IMG/VR virus record: IMGVR_UViG_3300017770_002232
Location: 1-22,577 of that record
Length of the DNA: 22,577 nucleotides
Origin: a virus
Direction: 5' to 3' (one strand)
The notes under the pieces are model-generated. The model made no database searches, had not been told where the DNA came from, and saw only the letters and a program-made list of their open reading frames with translations. Shown piece by piece: positions 4,739-12,882 of the stretch (within the stretch, counting starts at the first letter, position 1; each line of letters starts with the position of its first letter). The position numbers and the translations under genes were made by a program.

Positions 4739-7240
4739 ATGAATTTAGCAAGTGATTTTTATACAAATGTTTTAGAATATAAAGGCAAACTTCTTATCAG
4801 AGGTGTTGCTAATGGTCAATCATATTTAAGCAGAATAAATTTTGAACCTACACTATTTGTACCTACAAAAGAAAAAACAAAACATCAGACACTAGACGGC
4901 AAGTTTGTTGCACCTAAAAGATTTGCTAGTATATCAAAAGCAAAACATTTTATAGATCAGTATAAAAGCATACCTGAATATAAAATCTATGGTATGAATC
5001 GTTATCAGTATCAATATATCGCAAGTAATTATAAAGATGAAGTGCGATGGAATAAAGACTATATTAAAATCTTTACATTAGATATTGAAACAACCTGTGA
5101 TCAAGGATTTCCTGATATAGATAATCCAAAAGAAACAATCATTTGTATTACTGTAAAAAATCATAGCAACAAGCAGATATTAACTTGGGGTACTGGCGAT
5201 TTTATTTCTAAAAAAGCAAACTCAACTTATGTAAAATGTCAAAACGAAAAACATTTACTATTAGAGTTTATGAAGTTTTGGTGTAAAAATCATCCTGATA
5301 TTGTGACAGGTTGGAATGTTAAATTCTTTGACATACCTTATCTTATGAATAGAATGAGAATGATATTTGATAATGACACAATCAATAAGATGTCACCATG
5401 GAATCATGTCAATGCTGAACGTGTACAACTAGGACAAAAAAATCAACAATACTGGAATATGTTAGGTATATCTGTATTAGATTATTTTGATTTATATAAA
5501 AAGTTTACATATGTTCGACAAGAAAGTTATAAACTAAATTACATTGCCAAAGTAGAACTAGGAGAACAGAAACTAGATAACCCTTATGAAACATTTAAAG
5601 ATTTCTATACAAAAGATTATCAACGATTTGTAGAATATAATATCCAAGATGTAGAATTAGTTGATAGACTTGAAGATAAGATGAAACTAATTGAGTTATG
5701 CTTGACTATGGCATATGATTACAAAGTTAATTATACAGATGTATATTCGCAAGTGAGATGTTGGGATACTTTAATCTATAATCATCTAAAGAAAAAACAT
5801 ATTGTAGTGCCACCAAGAGAAGACCAAGAAAAGGCAACACAATATGAAGGTGCATATGTAAAAGATCCTGATTTAGGATTACATAAGTGGATTGTTTCTT
5901 TTGATTTAAATAGTTTATATCCTCACCTTATTATGCAATACAATATTAGTCCTGAAACTTACTATGATGTTAAAACAAACGGCGTTAATGTTGACAATAT
6001 GTTATCACAACAGGTCAATCTAAAATTTGCTAAAGATAAGAATTTAACAATCGCCCCTAACGGTGCAATGTTTAAACGAGATAAACAAGGTTTTTTACCA
6101 GAGTTGATGGAGAAGATGTATGGCGACCGTGTCATCTATAAAAAGAAGATGATGGTTGCAAAGAAAGAATTTCAAAAGACAAAAGATCCTATCTACAAGA
6201 ATGAGATTGCTCGTTGTCATAACATACAAATGGCAAAAAAGATTGCATTGAATAGTGCTTATGGTGCAATTGGCAATCAATACTTTAGATACTTTGATGT
6301 TAAACAAGCAGAGGCGATAACACTAGGTGGTCAATTATCTATTCGTTGGGTTGAAAGAGATGTAAATAAATTTATGAATAAGGTATTAGAAACAGATAAT
6401 CAAAACTATGTTGTTGCTTCTGATACTGATTCAATCTATATCTCTATGGGTAAATTAGTTGACAAGGTATGTAAAGATAAGACACCTCAACAGATTTCAG
6501 ATTTTTTAGATAAAGTCTCTGAACAAAAACTACAAAAAGTTATAGATAAAAGTTTTGACAACCTTGCTGATTATGTAAATGCGTTTCAACAAAAGATGGT
6601 TATGAAACGAGAAGCAATTGCCAATAAAGGTATATGGGTTGCTAAAAAAAGATATATGTTAAATCTATTTGATGAAGAAGGTATTAGATATGAATATCCT
6701 AAACTAAAAGTTATGGGTGTAGAAGCCGTTAAGTCATCAACACCTGAAATATGTAGAACAAAAATTAAAGAAGCAATTAGAGTTATTATGAATGAGAGTG
6801 AAGATGATCTAATTAAATATGTTGCAGATTTTAAAGAAACATTTAAAACATTATCACCAGAAGAAGTTGCCTTTCCTAGATCATGTAATAATCTTATGAA
6901 GTTTGCAGACAGCTCAAGTATCTATAAAAAAGGTACACCGATACATGTCAAAGGTGCTCTAATATATAATTATAATCTACACAAACACAAACTAGAGATG
7001 AAATATCCTGTGATAAGAGATGGTGATAAGATAAAATTTTTAATGTTAAAGATACCTAATAATATAAAAGATACAGTATTATCCTTTTCATCTAAAATAC
7101 CTTATGAGTTTGATGTACACAAATATGTTGATTATGATTTACAATTTCAAAAATCATTTACTGATCCTTTGAGATTTATATTAGACTCAATAGGGTGGAA
7201 GTTAGAACGACAGGCCACATTAGAGGCATTTTTTGGATGA
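4739..7240 (+). CDS. 43: DNA polymerase gp43 (family B)
   Basis: The 833-residue replicative polymerase (T4 gp43 is 898 aa) is intact in one frame, with no intron or split. Exonuclease motifs: Exo I LDIETT (D115, E117), Exo II TGWNVKFFDIPYL, Exo III YNIQDVELV. Polymerase motif A is FDLNSLYPHLI near residue 387, motif B is KIALNSAYGAIGN near 500, and motif C is SDTDSIYI near 561. The thumb has KREAIANKGIWVAKKRYML. The C-terminal QATLEAFFG resembles the short hydrophobic tail by which T4 polymerase binds the gp45 clamp. It has its own promoter. Its stop overlaps the next small gene by four bases (ATGA). Confidence 0.97.
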   Translation: MNLASDFYTNVLEYKGKLLIRGVANGQSYLSRINFEPTLFVPTKEKTKHQTLDGKFVAPKRFASISKAKHFIDQYKSIPEYKIYGMNRYQYQYIASNYKDEVRWNKDYIKIFTLDIETTCDQGFPDIDNPKETIICITVKNHSNKQILTWGTGDFISKKANSTYVKCQNEKHLLLEFMKFWCKNHPDIVTGWNVKFFDIPYLMNRMRMIFDNDTINKMSPWNHVNAERVQLGQKNQQYWNMLGISVLDYFDLYKKFTYVRQESYKLNYIAKVELGEQKLDNPYETFKDFYTKDYQRFVEYNIQDVELVDRLEDKMKLIELCLTMAYDYKVNYTDVYSQVRCWDTLIYNHLKKKHIVVPPREDQEKATQYEGAYVKDPDLGLHKWIVSFDLNSLYPHLIMQYNISPETYYDVKTNGVNVDNMLSQQVNLKFAKDKNLTIAPNGAMFKRDKQGFLPELMEKMYGDRVIYKKKMMVAKKEFQKTKDPIYKNEIARCHNIQMAKKIALNSAYGAIGNQYFRYFDVKQAEAITLGGQLSIRWVERDVNKFMNKVLETDNQNYVVASDTDSIYISMGKLVDKVCKDKTPQQISDFLDKVSEQKLQKVIDKSFDNLADYVNAFQQKMVMKREAIANKGIWVAKKRYMLNLFDEEGIRYEYPKLKVMGVEAVKSSTPEICRTKIKEAIRVIMNESEDDLIKYVADFKETFKTLSPEEVAFPRSCNNLMKFADSSSIYKKGTPIHVKGALIYNYNLHKHKLEMKYPVIRDGDKIKFLMLKIPNNIKDTVLSFSSKIPYEFDVHKYVDYDLQFQKSFTDPLRFILDSIGWKLERQATLEAFFG

Positions 7241-7380
7241 TAAGTGCATTGGTACTTTTTTACTTTACAATTTTTGTGTTTTTTCAAATGGGTATGAGAA
7301 TGGCACTAACAAGAATAGATACTAAAATATTCTTAATGATAATATTGACAACATGGATATTGATAAAAAATATAACGTAA
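7237..7380 (+). CDS. Small membrane protein (47 aa)
   Basis: This ORF starts at an ATG overlapping the gene 43 stop (ATGA), so translation could be coupled to the polymerase. The product is very hydrophobic, with two likely membrane segments (about residues 2-20, ALVLFYFTIFVFFQMG, and 30-46, IFLMIILTTWILI) separated by a short basic loop containing R and K. It runs 28 bases into the MT-A70 gene. I do not recognise it. The ATGA junction argues for a real gene; AT-rich DNA can, however, produce hydrophobic frames by chance. Confidence 0.5.
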   Translation: MISALVLFYFTIFVFFQMGMRMALTRIDTKIFLMIILTTWILIKNIT

Positions 7381-7895
7381 TATATGTAGACCCACCATGG
7401 TCGTTTAAAACATATTCAAACAAAGGCAAAGATAGAAGTCCTGAAAAACATTATAATGTTATGAGTTTTAAAGACATATGTAATATGCCAGTTGACAAAA
7501 TTGCTGGTGATTCCTGTGTCCTATTAATGTGGGTAATTGACCCATTGCTCGATAAAGCTTTCGAGGTAATAAAAGCATGGGGATTTACTTACAAGACAGT
7601 TGCCTTTACATGGGCAAAGACTAATAAAACTAAACCTGGTTTCTTTACAGGTCTAGGATACTGGACAAGAGGTAATCCAGAAATGTGTTTACTTGCAACT
7701 AAAGGTAAACCAAAACGAATCAGTAAATCAGTACCTCAATTAGTAGTAGAACAACGTAGAGAACATAGTAGAAAACCTGATATAATGTATCAACATATAG
7801 AGAACTTATTAGACGGACCATATATAGAATTGTTTGCTAGACAAAAGAGAACTGGTTGGGATAGTTGGGGAAATGAGGTAAACAAATGGAGTTGA
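7353..7895 (+). CDS. MT-A70 family adenine N6-methyltransferase
   Basis: This 180-residue SAM-dependent methyltransferase acts on adenine N6. The catalytic motif IYVDPPWSF (DPPW at residues 13-16) is the MT-A70 signature. The family's later blocks are also present: LLMWVIDPLLDKAFEVIKAWGF, TFTWAK-like FTWAKTNKTKPG, the YWTRGNPEMCLLATKGKP block and the C-terminal RREHSRKPDIMYQHIE with LFARQKRTGWDSWGNE. It is a compact stand-alone domain. In phages such enzymes usually methylate DNA, protecting it from host restriction; RNA as substrate is possible. No restriction partner is seen. The start lacks a strong ribosome-binding site and lies inside the 47-aa gene. Confidence 0.9.
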   Translation: MDIDKKYNVIYVDPPWSFKTYSNKGKDRSPEKHYNVMSFKDICNMPVDKIAGDSCVLLMWVIDPLLDKAFEVIKAWGFTYKTVAFTWAKTNKTKPGFFTGLGYWTRGNPEMCLLATKGKPKRISKSVPQLVVEQRREHSRKPDIMYQHIENLLDGPYIELFARQKRTGWDSWGNEVNKWS

Positions 7896-7972
7896 CTCTA
7901 TCAATATTATATGTTATAATTATATATGGTTTTATAGTAGGATTATTAATGATGTGGAATAAAGAACAATGA
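7886..7972 (+). CDS. Tiny single-span membrane peptide (28 aa)
   Basis: A 28-codon ORF overlaps the end of the MT-A70 gene by 10 bases and the next ATG by four (ATGA). It has a GAGG ribosome-binding site at 7875-7878, seven bases from the ATG. The product has one hydrophobic segment (LSILYVIIIYGFIVGLLMMW) and a polar WNKEQ end, like small phage membrane peptides. A strong promoter lies within the same DNA, so the frame could be an accident of AT-rich promoter sequence. The tight junctions on both sides favour a gene. Confidence 0.45.
   Translation: MELTLSILYVIIIYGFIVGLLMMWNKEQ
7892..7920 (+). promoter_or_regulatory. Host-type promoter before the first 2OG oxygenase gene
   Basis: TTGACT (7892-7897), 17-base spacer, perfect TATAAT (7915-7920). 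The expected start near 7927 gives a leader of about 40 bases to the ATG at 7969. It would drive the oxygenase/methyltransferase run 7969-11465. Confidence 0.7.
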
Positions 7973-8676
7973 GTTTAGAAGAAAGACAATTTATAGTAAC
8001 CAGACAATTCGGCCCTTATATTTGTAGGAGTAAAATATCAGATGAATTATATGGTATACTTTTAAATACAGCAAAAAAAATTAGAAAAAATAAAAAGACT
8101 AGAAAGTCAAATGATTATCGTACAAGACTAGCAGGTAATCTTTCTGAGGAATATAGTTATGCAAATGCTTTTTCAAAAAAAGAAGAACAGATAGTAGAAA
8201 AAGAATTATCTTGGTTAGCAAGTATGTACACTAAATTTTCTAAACAAGTAGTTAATATGTCTTTATATGTTGAACCAAAAGATATAGCTATGCTAAAACC
8301 AATTTGGGTAAATTTTATGAAACAAGGTGAATGGAATCCTTCACATTGTCATACTGGCGATATATCTTGCGTTATATATCTACAAGTACCACCAGAAATA
8401 AAAGAAGAAAACTATAAATCAAAATCATCTATGCGTAGTAATACACCATCTGCTGGTAAGATTGAATTTATGTATGGTGATAGTATTGGATATTGTAATA
8501 CAGGCGTTATGATGAATCCTGTAGTAAAAGATATATTTTTATTTCCTGCAAAATTAAAACATCAAGTTTATCCATTTAAATCTAAAACAGAAAGAATATC
8601 TGTTAGCATAAACTTTGCTGATAAGAAAGCTGCATTACAAAATTTACATGCAGATGGCGAAAGAAAGTCCATATGA
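7969..8676 (+). CDS. Putative 2OG-Fe(II) oxygenase (PF13759-like)
   Basis: The 235-residue product has a C-terminal double-stranded beta-helix pattern of 2-oxoglutarate/Fe(II) oxygenases. GEWNPSHCHTGDISCVIYLQVP carries candidate iron ligands H126/H128, G-K-I-E-F follows, then DIFLFPAKLKHQV with the distal H198, and ERISVSINF with R209 for 2-oxoglutarate. This resembles the 'N-x-H-x-H ... LSGVYYV ... FP-x-x-L-x-H-x-V ... R-I-S-x-S-x-N' family common in marine phages. The N-terminal 90 residues are Lys-rich and without a recognised domain. Substrate unknown. The start overlaps the 28-aa gene and the stop overlaps the next gene (both ATGA). Confidence 0.78.
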   Translation: MSLEERQFIVTRQFGPYICRSKISDELYGILLNTAKKIRKNKKTRKSNDYRTRLAGNLSEEYSYANAFSKKEEQIVEKELSWLASMYTKFSKQVVNMSLYVEPKDIAMLKPIWVNFMKQGEWNPSHCHTGDISCVIYLQVPPEIKEENYKSKSSMRSNTPSAGKIEFMYGDSIGYCNTGVMMNPVVKDIFLFPAKLKHQVYPFKSKTERISVSINFADKKAALQNLHADGERKSI

Positions 8677-9929
8677 ATTTAAAAGATCATACAAACACAG
8701 ATGGATTACCTATAATGGATCAACAGACATTTGAGTCCATTACAAATGATATAGGTAAAGAAAAATTTAGAGAAGATTTGGCACAGTATATTGCAGACAA
8801 CAGACCAAAGTTTCCTCTAAAGGAGATTTCATATGATATAATGCGACAAGCATTTAAAAGTTTACAGAAACAAGATGTATGGGAGTATTGTAAACCACTT
8901 GAACAATTAGAAAAAAATATAAAAGAAAAGTATGATGATTACAAATATAATTTTAAAGATCACGGTCTAGGTATCATAGACGCACCATCAATATATAATG
9001 ATGTATCTAATTATTTTCACCAAGATTTAAGATTAAATTGTTCTAGTTATAGTTTCAAATCACCTTTAGATGTGTGGTACAATGGTACAGCAAAAGATAT
9101 ATGGCGTTGTCTAGGTCCTATGTGGCGTGGCATAAATGGTATGAAACCTGTAATGGTAGATGGCCATGAAGAATTAAGAGGTGGCAAATTAGATGATAAG
9201 AGTTATGTGTCTGCTTTTAGATTACAGACTTATATCGCAACACAATTTAAACCTAACGTAGCAAAAGCAATCTATCAGATGACAGACGCAAAGAGAGTGT
9301 TAGATACATCATGTGGTTGGGGTGATAGACTTGCAGGTTTTTTTGCTAGTGACGCTGAAGAATATATCGGCTGTGATCCTAATCCTAATACATACAAACA
9401 ATATTTAAAACAAATAGAAACATATAACTCGTTTCTTGCAAAACCTAAAAAGGTAACTATATATAATTGTGGTGCTGAAGATATGCCTTGGAATGAAATA
9501 GATAATATAGATTGTTCATTTACAAGTCCACCATATTTCTCAACCGAAAGATACAATGAAGGTGGTGATAAAGAAGAAAATCAATCATGGTTTAAGTTTG
9601 ATGAATATTCTAAATGGCGTGATGACTTTTATCTACCTGTATCTCAAAAAAGTTTTGAAAGATCAAAGCATATGTTTATCAATATTATGGACCCAACAAT
9701 AAAAGGTAAGAGGTATTATAGTAGTGATGAATTAGTTGATAGCCTAAAAGATAATTTTGTAGGTCAGATAGGTATGAGGATTATGCAACGACCTAAGTCA
9801 GATAAATTATTTGAAAGTGAAGAAGAAAAGGCAGAGTTTATGAATAGAATATATATTGAAAATGTATGGTGTTTTTCAAAAGAAAAATTAGATTACTTTA
9901 GACATAGTAGAAGGGCGACATTATTTTAA
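8673..9929 (+). CDS. DNA methyltransferase (TSPPY type)
   Basis: This 418-residue SAM-dependent DNA methyltransferase has motif I at VLDTSCGWGDRLAGF (209-223), an acidic SAM contact at GCDPN (D235), and the catalytic motif IV FTSPPYF (TSPPY 284-288). TSPPY is typical of N4-cytosine enzymes, though some N6-adenine enzymes use it. The first 200 residues lack a domain I can name and may hold target recognition; FRLQTYIATQFKPNVAKAIY just before motif I looks like the usual helix preceding the Rossmann core. No endonuclease accompanies it, so it probably modifies phage or host DNA. It joins its neighbours by ATGA upstream and TAATG downstream. Confidence 0.85.
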   Translation: MNLKDHTNTDGLPIMDQQTFESITNDIGKEKFREDLAQYIADNRPKFPLKEISYDIMRQAFKSLQKQDVWEYCKPLEQLEKNIKEKYDDYKYNFKDHGLGIIDAPSIYNDVSNYFHQDLRLNCSSYSFKSPLDVWYNGTAKDIWRCLGPMWRGINGMKPVMVDGHEELRGGKLDDKSYVSAFRLQTYIATQFKPNVAKAIYQMTDAKRVLDTSCGWGDRLAGFFASDAEEYIGCDPNPNTYKQYLKQIETYNSFLAKPKKVTIYNCGAEDMPWNEIDNIDCSFTSPPYFSTERYNEGGDKEENQSWFKFDEYSKWRDDFYLPVSQKSFERSKHMFINIMDPTIKGKRYYSSDELVDSLKDNFVGQIGMRIMQRPKSDKLFESEEEKAEFMNRIYIENVWCFSKEKLDYFRHSRRATLF

Positions 9930-10468
9930 TGTTTGATATACAAAGAAAAGATATGCCTCTTAAAGGCATGATAACTACATTTGAGTGTAAGTTAGATGAT
10001 CCTAAAATGGATAAAGATTTAAAACGTGTAATAGATTCATATGGTGATAGACAAGGCCATAAGACAAATGTAAAAGCACAAATGACAGATTGGCTTATGA
10101 ATAAAGAACCTGGTTTTGATAAGATGTCTGATATTGTATTAAACATAGCAAGATATATCTCTAATGTTAAATATAGAAAAGATGTTGATTGTTTTGTTCA
10201 TAACATGTGGGGTATGAAATACAAAAGCGAAGAATCAGCAATAGAACATGATCACTGGCCTTCATTGTGGTCATTTGTCTATTATATAAATGCACCTAAA
10301 GACGCACCAGGTTTATTTTTTCCTGATATGGGAGAACAAGGTGGTGAAAGAAAATTAGAAAAAGGATTGTTATTATTTTTTGAAGGTCATATTAAACATG
10401 CAGTAAGACCACAAAAATATAAAGGTTATAGATATTGTGTATCAGGCAATATAAAAGAAAGATATTAA
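9929..10468 (+). CDS. Putative 2OG-Fe(II) oxygenase, second copy type
   Basis: The 179-residue protein has EHDHWPSLWSFVYYINAP (H107, H109 and D108 are candidate iron ligands), a PGLFFPD strand, KGLLLFFEGHIKHAVRP with the distal H157 (or H154), and GYRYCVSGNI with R168 to bind 2-oxoglutarate. The order matches the jelly-roll core of 2OG oxygenases, and it is only distantly similar to the products at 7969 and 12860. The substrate is unknown. Its ATG overlaps the stop of the DNA methyltransferase by one base, so the pair is likely translated together, which hints at a common nucleic-acid substrate. Confidence 0.72.
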   Translation: MFDIQRKDMPLKGMITTFECKLDDPKMDKDLKRVIDSYGDRQGHKTNVKAQMTDWLMNKEPGFDKMSDIVLNIARYISNVKYRKDVDCFVHNMWGMKYKSEESAIEHDHWPSLWSFVYYINAPKDAPGLFFPDMGEQGGERKLEKGLLLFFEGHIKHAVRPQKYKGYRYCVSGNIKERY

Positions 10469-10470
10469 CT

Positions 10471-11208
10471 ATGATAAAAAAATTATTCACATTCTGGAAA
10501 CAAAGAGAGAAACCTAAGATTAAATGGTGGTCTACTATTGAGGGATTAGAAAAAGTCGTACCAATCGTACCTGCAAAAGAATATATTCCTGATTGGTGGA
10601 AAAAAGTTGAACGTATGATTAATAGTCAAGTTGATAATAAAGGCACCGTCAGAAATTGTCCATCATTTCCAGAGTATATAACACAAGGCTTTGTAGTGCC
10701 ACTATGGTGTGATTTACATTTAAATATAGAGCATGATAAGTGGTCATGGAAGTCACCAGATAATATGTTTCGATTTTCATCTCATAATGATTTGCAGTTT
10801 AGAGATTTTATACCTCAACACATGAGAGATAATACTTCAATGGTTGTAAAACCTGCTTGTCCTTGGCGTGTTAAAACACCACCAGGTTGGTCTGTATGGC
10901 AACTTCCTATGTACTATCATTATGATACTACCTTTGAAACTTTACCAGGTATAATATGGTCAGATATACACCATGAGATTAATCAACAAATGCTTATAAA
11001 GAAATATGGTGAGTTTACTATAAAGAGAGGCACTCCTCTGGCAATGTATGTGCCATATGAAAGAAATAAATATACATATGAGATAGAAGGACCTACACAA
11101 GAGAATAGTAAATTAGCAAATGTATCTTATGCTCATGTCAAAACAAAATTTAGAGGTGGATATAAATTAAATCAAGCAAAGGCAAAAAAATGTCCTATCA
11201 AGCACTAA
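10471..11208 (+). CDS. Conserved hypothetical protein, Trp/Pro-rich (245 aa)
   Basis: ATG at 10471 is chosen, two bases after the upstream stop; an in-frame GTG at 10435 would add 12 residues. Conserved-looking blocks are IKWWSTIEGL, AKEYIPDWWKK, a central PWRVKTPPGWSVWQLPM, LPGIIWSDIHHEINQQM and IKRGTPLAMYVPYER. The many Trp and Pro residues and the 'T-P-P-G-[WY]-S' and 'RGTPLA' blocks recall a phage protein family I have seen near 2OG oxygenases but cannot name securely; DUF6065 is one guess. No signal peptide or membrane span is present. Strand pattern suggests a beta-sandwich. The stop overlaps the next ATG (TAATG). Confidence 0.75.
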   Translation: MIKKLFTFWKQREKPKIKWWSTIEGLEKVVPIVPAKEYIPDWWKKVERMINSQVDNKGTVRNCPSFPEYITQGFVVPLWCDLHLNIEHDKWSWKSPDNMFRFSSHNDLQFRDFIPQHMRDNTSMVVKPACPWRVKTPPGWSVWQLPMYYHYDTTFETLPGIIWSDIHHEINQQMLIKKYGEFTIKRGTPLAMYVPYERNKYTYEIEGPTQENSKLANVSYAHVKTKFRGGYKLNQAKAKKCPIKH

Positions 11209-11465
11209 TGATAAGTAAAAAATCATACACAGATTTAAAAGAATACTGGGATTATCAGAGACTTTTAGAATACAATAGAGAAGTATTAAAGAAAAGATTA
11301 AAGAAAGTTGAAGGTAGAGTATTCAATCAGTTTGGCGCCTTACCTACGACAGATATGTTTGATGATATATGGACTAATGTAGAGACAACAGATTTAGAAA
11401 AACCACCAGTTGGTTGGATACCTAAAGATAAAAAATTCAGATTTGAATGGGAACTTGGTGATTGA
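11208..11465 (+). CDS. Hypothetical protein (85 aa)
   Basis: The start is placed at ATG 11208, which overlaps the previous stop (TAATG) as at other junctions here; an in-frame ATG at 11190 would add six residues. The N-terminal half is a charged, probably helical or coiled-coil stretch (YWDYQRLLEYNREVLKKRLKKVEGRV). The second half has [36 protein letters not shown] do not recognise it. Confidence 0.65.
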   Translation: MISKKSYTDLKEYWDYQRLLEYNREVLKKRLKKVEGRVFNQFGALPTTDMFDDIWTNVETTDLEKPPVGWIPKDKKFRFEWELGD

Positions 11466-11590
11466 ATATAATAATATACAGAAATCAACGGCCTTATGAG
11501 AGATATAGCTTTGATAAAAAAGAGCTTGACAAGGTTAAACAATTCTGTTATAATAACAATATAAAATGGTACATAATAATAGGAGAATAA
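11462..11590 (+). CDS. Possible TTG-initiated small protein before uvsX (42 aa)
   Basis: A frame opens at TTG 11462, overlapping the previous stop (TTGA), and closes at TAA one base before the uvsX ATG, filling the whole gap. The product, which contains [19 protein letters not shown] and ends IKWYIIIGE, has a strand-helix-strand look rather than random codons. Against it: a non-ATG start, no clear ribosome-binding site, and a complete promoter inside the frame. It may be a real coupled gene or a remnant. Confidence 0.38.
   Translation: MNIIIYRNQRPYERYSFDKKELDKVKQFCYNNNIKWYIIIGE
11526..11554 (+). promoter_or_regulatory. Host-type promoter for uvsX
   Basis: TTGACA (11526-11531), 17-base spacer, perfect TATAAT (11549-11554), both consensus. 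The expected start near 11561 gives a leader of about 30 bases with AGGAG at 11581-11585 before the uvsX ATG. Confidence 0.82.
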
Positions 11591-11591
11591 C

Positions 11592-12608
11592 ATGGATTTT
11601 TTGAAAGACATTATTAAAGAAACAGGTAATGAATATGCTACACTAGTAAGTGAGGGTGTTGAAGCAGGTGACGTAGATAGTTTCATAGACACAGGTAGTT
11701 ATACATTAAATGCTTTACTATCAGGTTCTATCAATGGTGGTATGCCATCAAACAAAATTACAGCAATTGCAGGTGAGGCAGCTACAGGTAAGACCTTCTT
11801 TGCATTAGGTATTGTAAAGGCCTTTTTAGATAAAAACAAAGACGCAGGTGTCATTTACTTTGAATCAGAAAGTGCATTAACAAAAGATTTAGTTGAAACT
11901 AGAGGTGTTGATAGTAAAAGAATGGTCGTTGTACCAGTTGCAACCGTACAAGAATTTAGACATCAATCAATTAAAGTTATTGACAAATATTTAGAACAAG
12001 ACCAGAAAGATAGAAAACCTATCATGTTTGTATTAGATAGTTTAGGTATGTTATCTACAACAAAAGAAATGACAGATACAGCTGAAGGTAAAGAAACTAG
12101 AGATATGACTAGGTCGCAGATTGTAAAAGCTGCGTTTAGAGTTTTAACACTTAAATTAGGCAAAGCAAAAGTGCCTATGATTATGACTAATCACACCTAT
12201 GATGTGATCGGTTCAATGTTCCCACAAAAAGAAATGGGTGGCGGTTCAGGCTTGAAATACGCTGCCTCTAATATTGTTTATCTATCTAAAAGAAAAGAAA
12301 AAGATGGTAAAGATGTTATCGGAAATGTTATTCATTGTTTAAATTATAAAAGTAGATTAACAAAGGAAAATGCTAAAATAGACGTAAGACTAACTTATAA
12401 ACATGGTTTAGAAAGACACTATGGATTGCTAGACTTGGCAATTAAACATGGTATATTTAAATCAGTTTCAACAAGAATAGAATTACCCGATGGCACAAAA
12501 CAATATGCAAAGACTATCAATAATGAGCCTGATAAATTCTTTACTAAAGATGTTCTCTCTAAAATTGACGAGGCAGCCAAAAAAGAATTTCTCTATGGTA
12601 CAGAATAA
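11592..12608 (+). CDS. uvsX: UvsX recombinase (RecA-like)
   Basis: The 338-residue strand-exchange ATPase (T4 UvsX is 391 aa) coats single-stranded DNA and drives recombination-dependent replication. Walker A is GEAATGKT (61-68), followed by [11 protein letters not shown]. The catalytic strand [11 protein letters not shown] has the conserved Glu, and Walker B is [10 protein letters not shown]. The [39 protein letters not shown] block includes the Gly-rich DNA-binding loop 2. It has its own consensus promoter and an AGGAG site. The 3' end overlaps the next gene by 14 bases. Confidence 0.96.
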   Translation: MDFLKDIIKETGNEYATLVSEGVEAGDVDSFIDTGSYTLNALLSGSINGGMPSNKITAIAGEAATGKTFFALGIVKAFLDKNKDAGVIYFESESALTKDLVETRGVDSKRMVVVPVATVQEFRHQSIKVIDKYLEQDQKDRKPIMFVLDSLGMLSTTKEMTDTAEGKETRDMTRSQIVKAAFRVLTLKLGKAKVPMIMTNHTYDVIGSMFPQKEMGGGSGLKYAASNIVYLSKRKEKDGKDVIGNVIHCLNYKSRLTKENAKIDVRLTYKHGLERHYGLLDLAIKHGIFKSVSTRIELPDGTKQYAKTINNEPDKFFTKDVLSKIDEAAKKEFLYGTE

Positions 12609-12882
12609 AAAATACGTTTTCGCTCAACGTGATGTAGATGATTTTTCATGTATCAAGTTGACAGAAGCGCCATATTCTGAAATAATATACACATATACAA
12701 ATGTCAAATTTGCATCCGAAGAAAATGCAAGTGGACAATTGCCTTTAAAATTTACTTATGAAATAAAAAAGAATCCTAATAATGTTGAAACACAAACAGA
12801 GGACTTTAGGCAATACATTGGTGATATATTAATAGAAGTTATAGAGAAACAGTTAGAAAATGGCACAATTAAATTTGAATAA
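12595..12882 (+). CDS. Hypothetical protein downstream of uvsX (95 aa)
   Basis: ATG 12595 lies inside the end of uvsX; longer in-frame starts upstream would lie deep in uvsX and are unlikely. The product, [39 protein letters not shown] onwards in blocks, is strand-rich with an acidic helical end ([22 protein letters not shown]). The pattern suggests a small two-layer fold, and the gene's position right after uvsX may mark a recombination accessory. I do not recognise the family. It overlaps the next gene by 23 bases. Confidence 0.68.
   Translation: MVQNKKYVFAQRDVDDFSCIKLTEAPYSEIIYTYTNVKFASEENASGQLPLKFTYEIKKNPNNVETQTEDFRQYIGDILIEVIEKQLENGTIKFE

Noticed and set aside
7195-7236. GTG start at 7195 for the small membrane protein
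   Set aside because: It would sit deep in gene 43; the ATG at 7237 overlapping the gene 43 stop fits the junction style here and leaves a clean hydrophobic protein.
4739-7240. Split polymerase gene or intron/homing endonuclease in gene 43
   Set aside because: One continuous 833-codon frame has all exonuclease and polymerase motifs in order; nothing interrupts it.
10285-10292. TATAAATG inside the 9929 gene as a late promoter
   Set aside because: One mismatch, deep in a coding sequence, and the downstream gene belongs to the non-late block.
12490-12594. Longer start at 12490 for the gene after uvsX
   Set aside because: It would give a 119-base overlap with uvsX and an N-terminus that is just a frame-shifted uvsX sequence; ATG 12595 is much more likely.
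12658-12686. TTGACA-N17-AATAAT inside the 12595 gene as a promoter for the 12860 oxygenase
   Set aside because: Spacing is exact but the -10 box has a mismatch at its key first T and the site is in coding sequence well upstream; left as a weak candidate.
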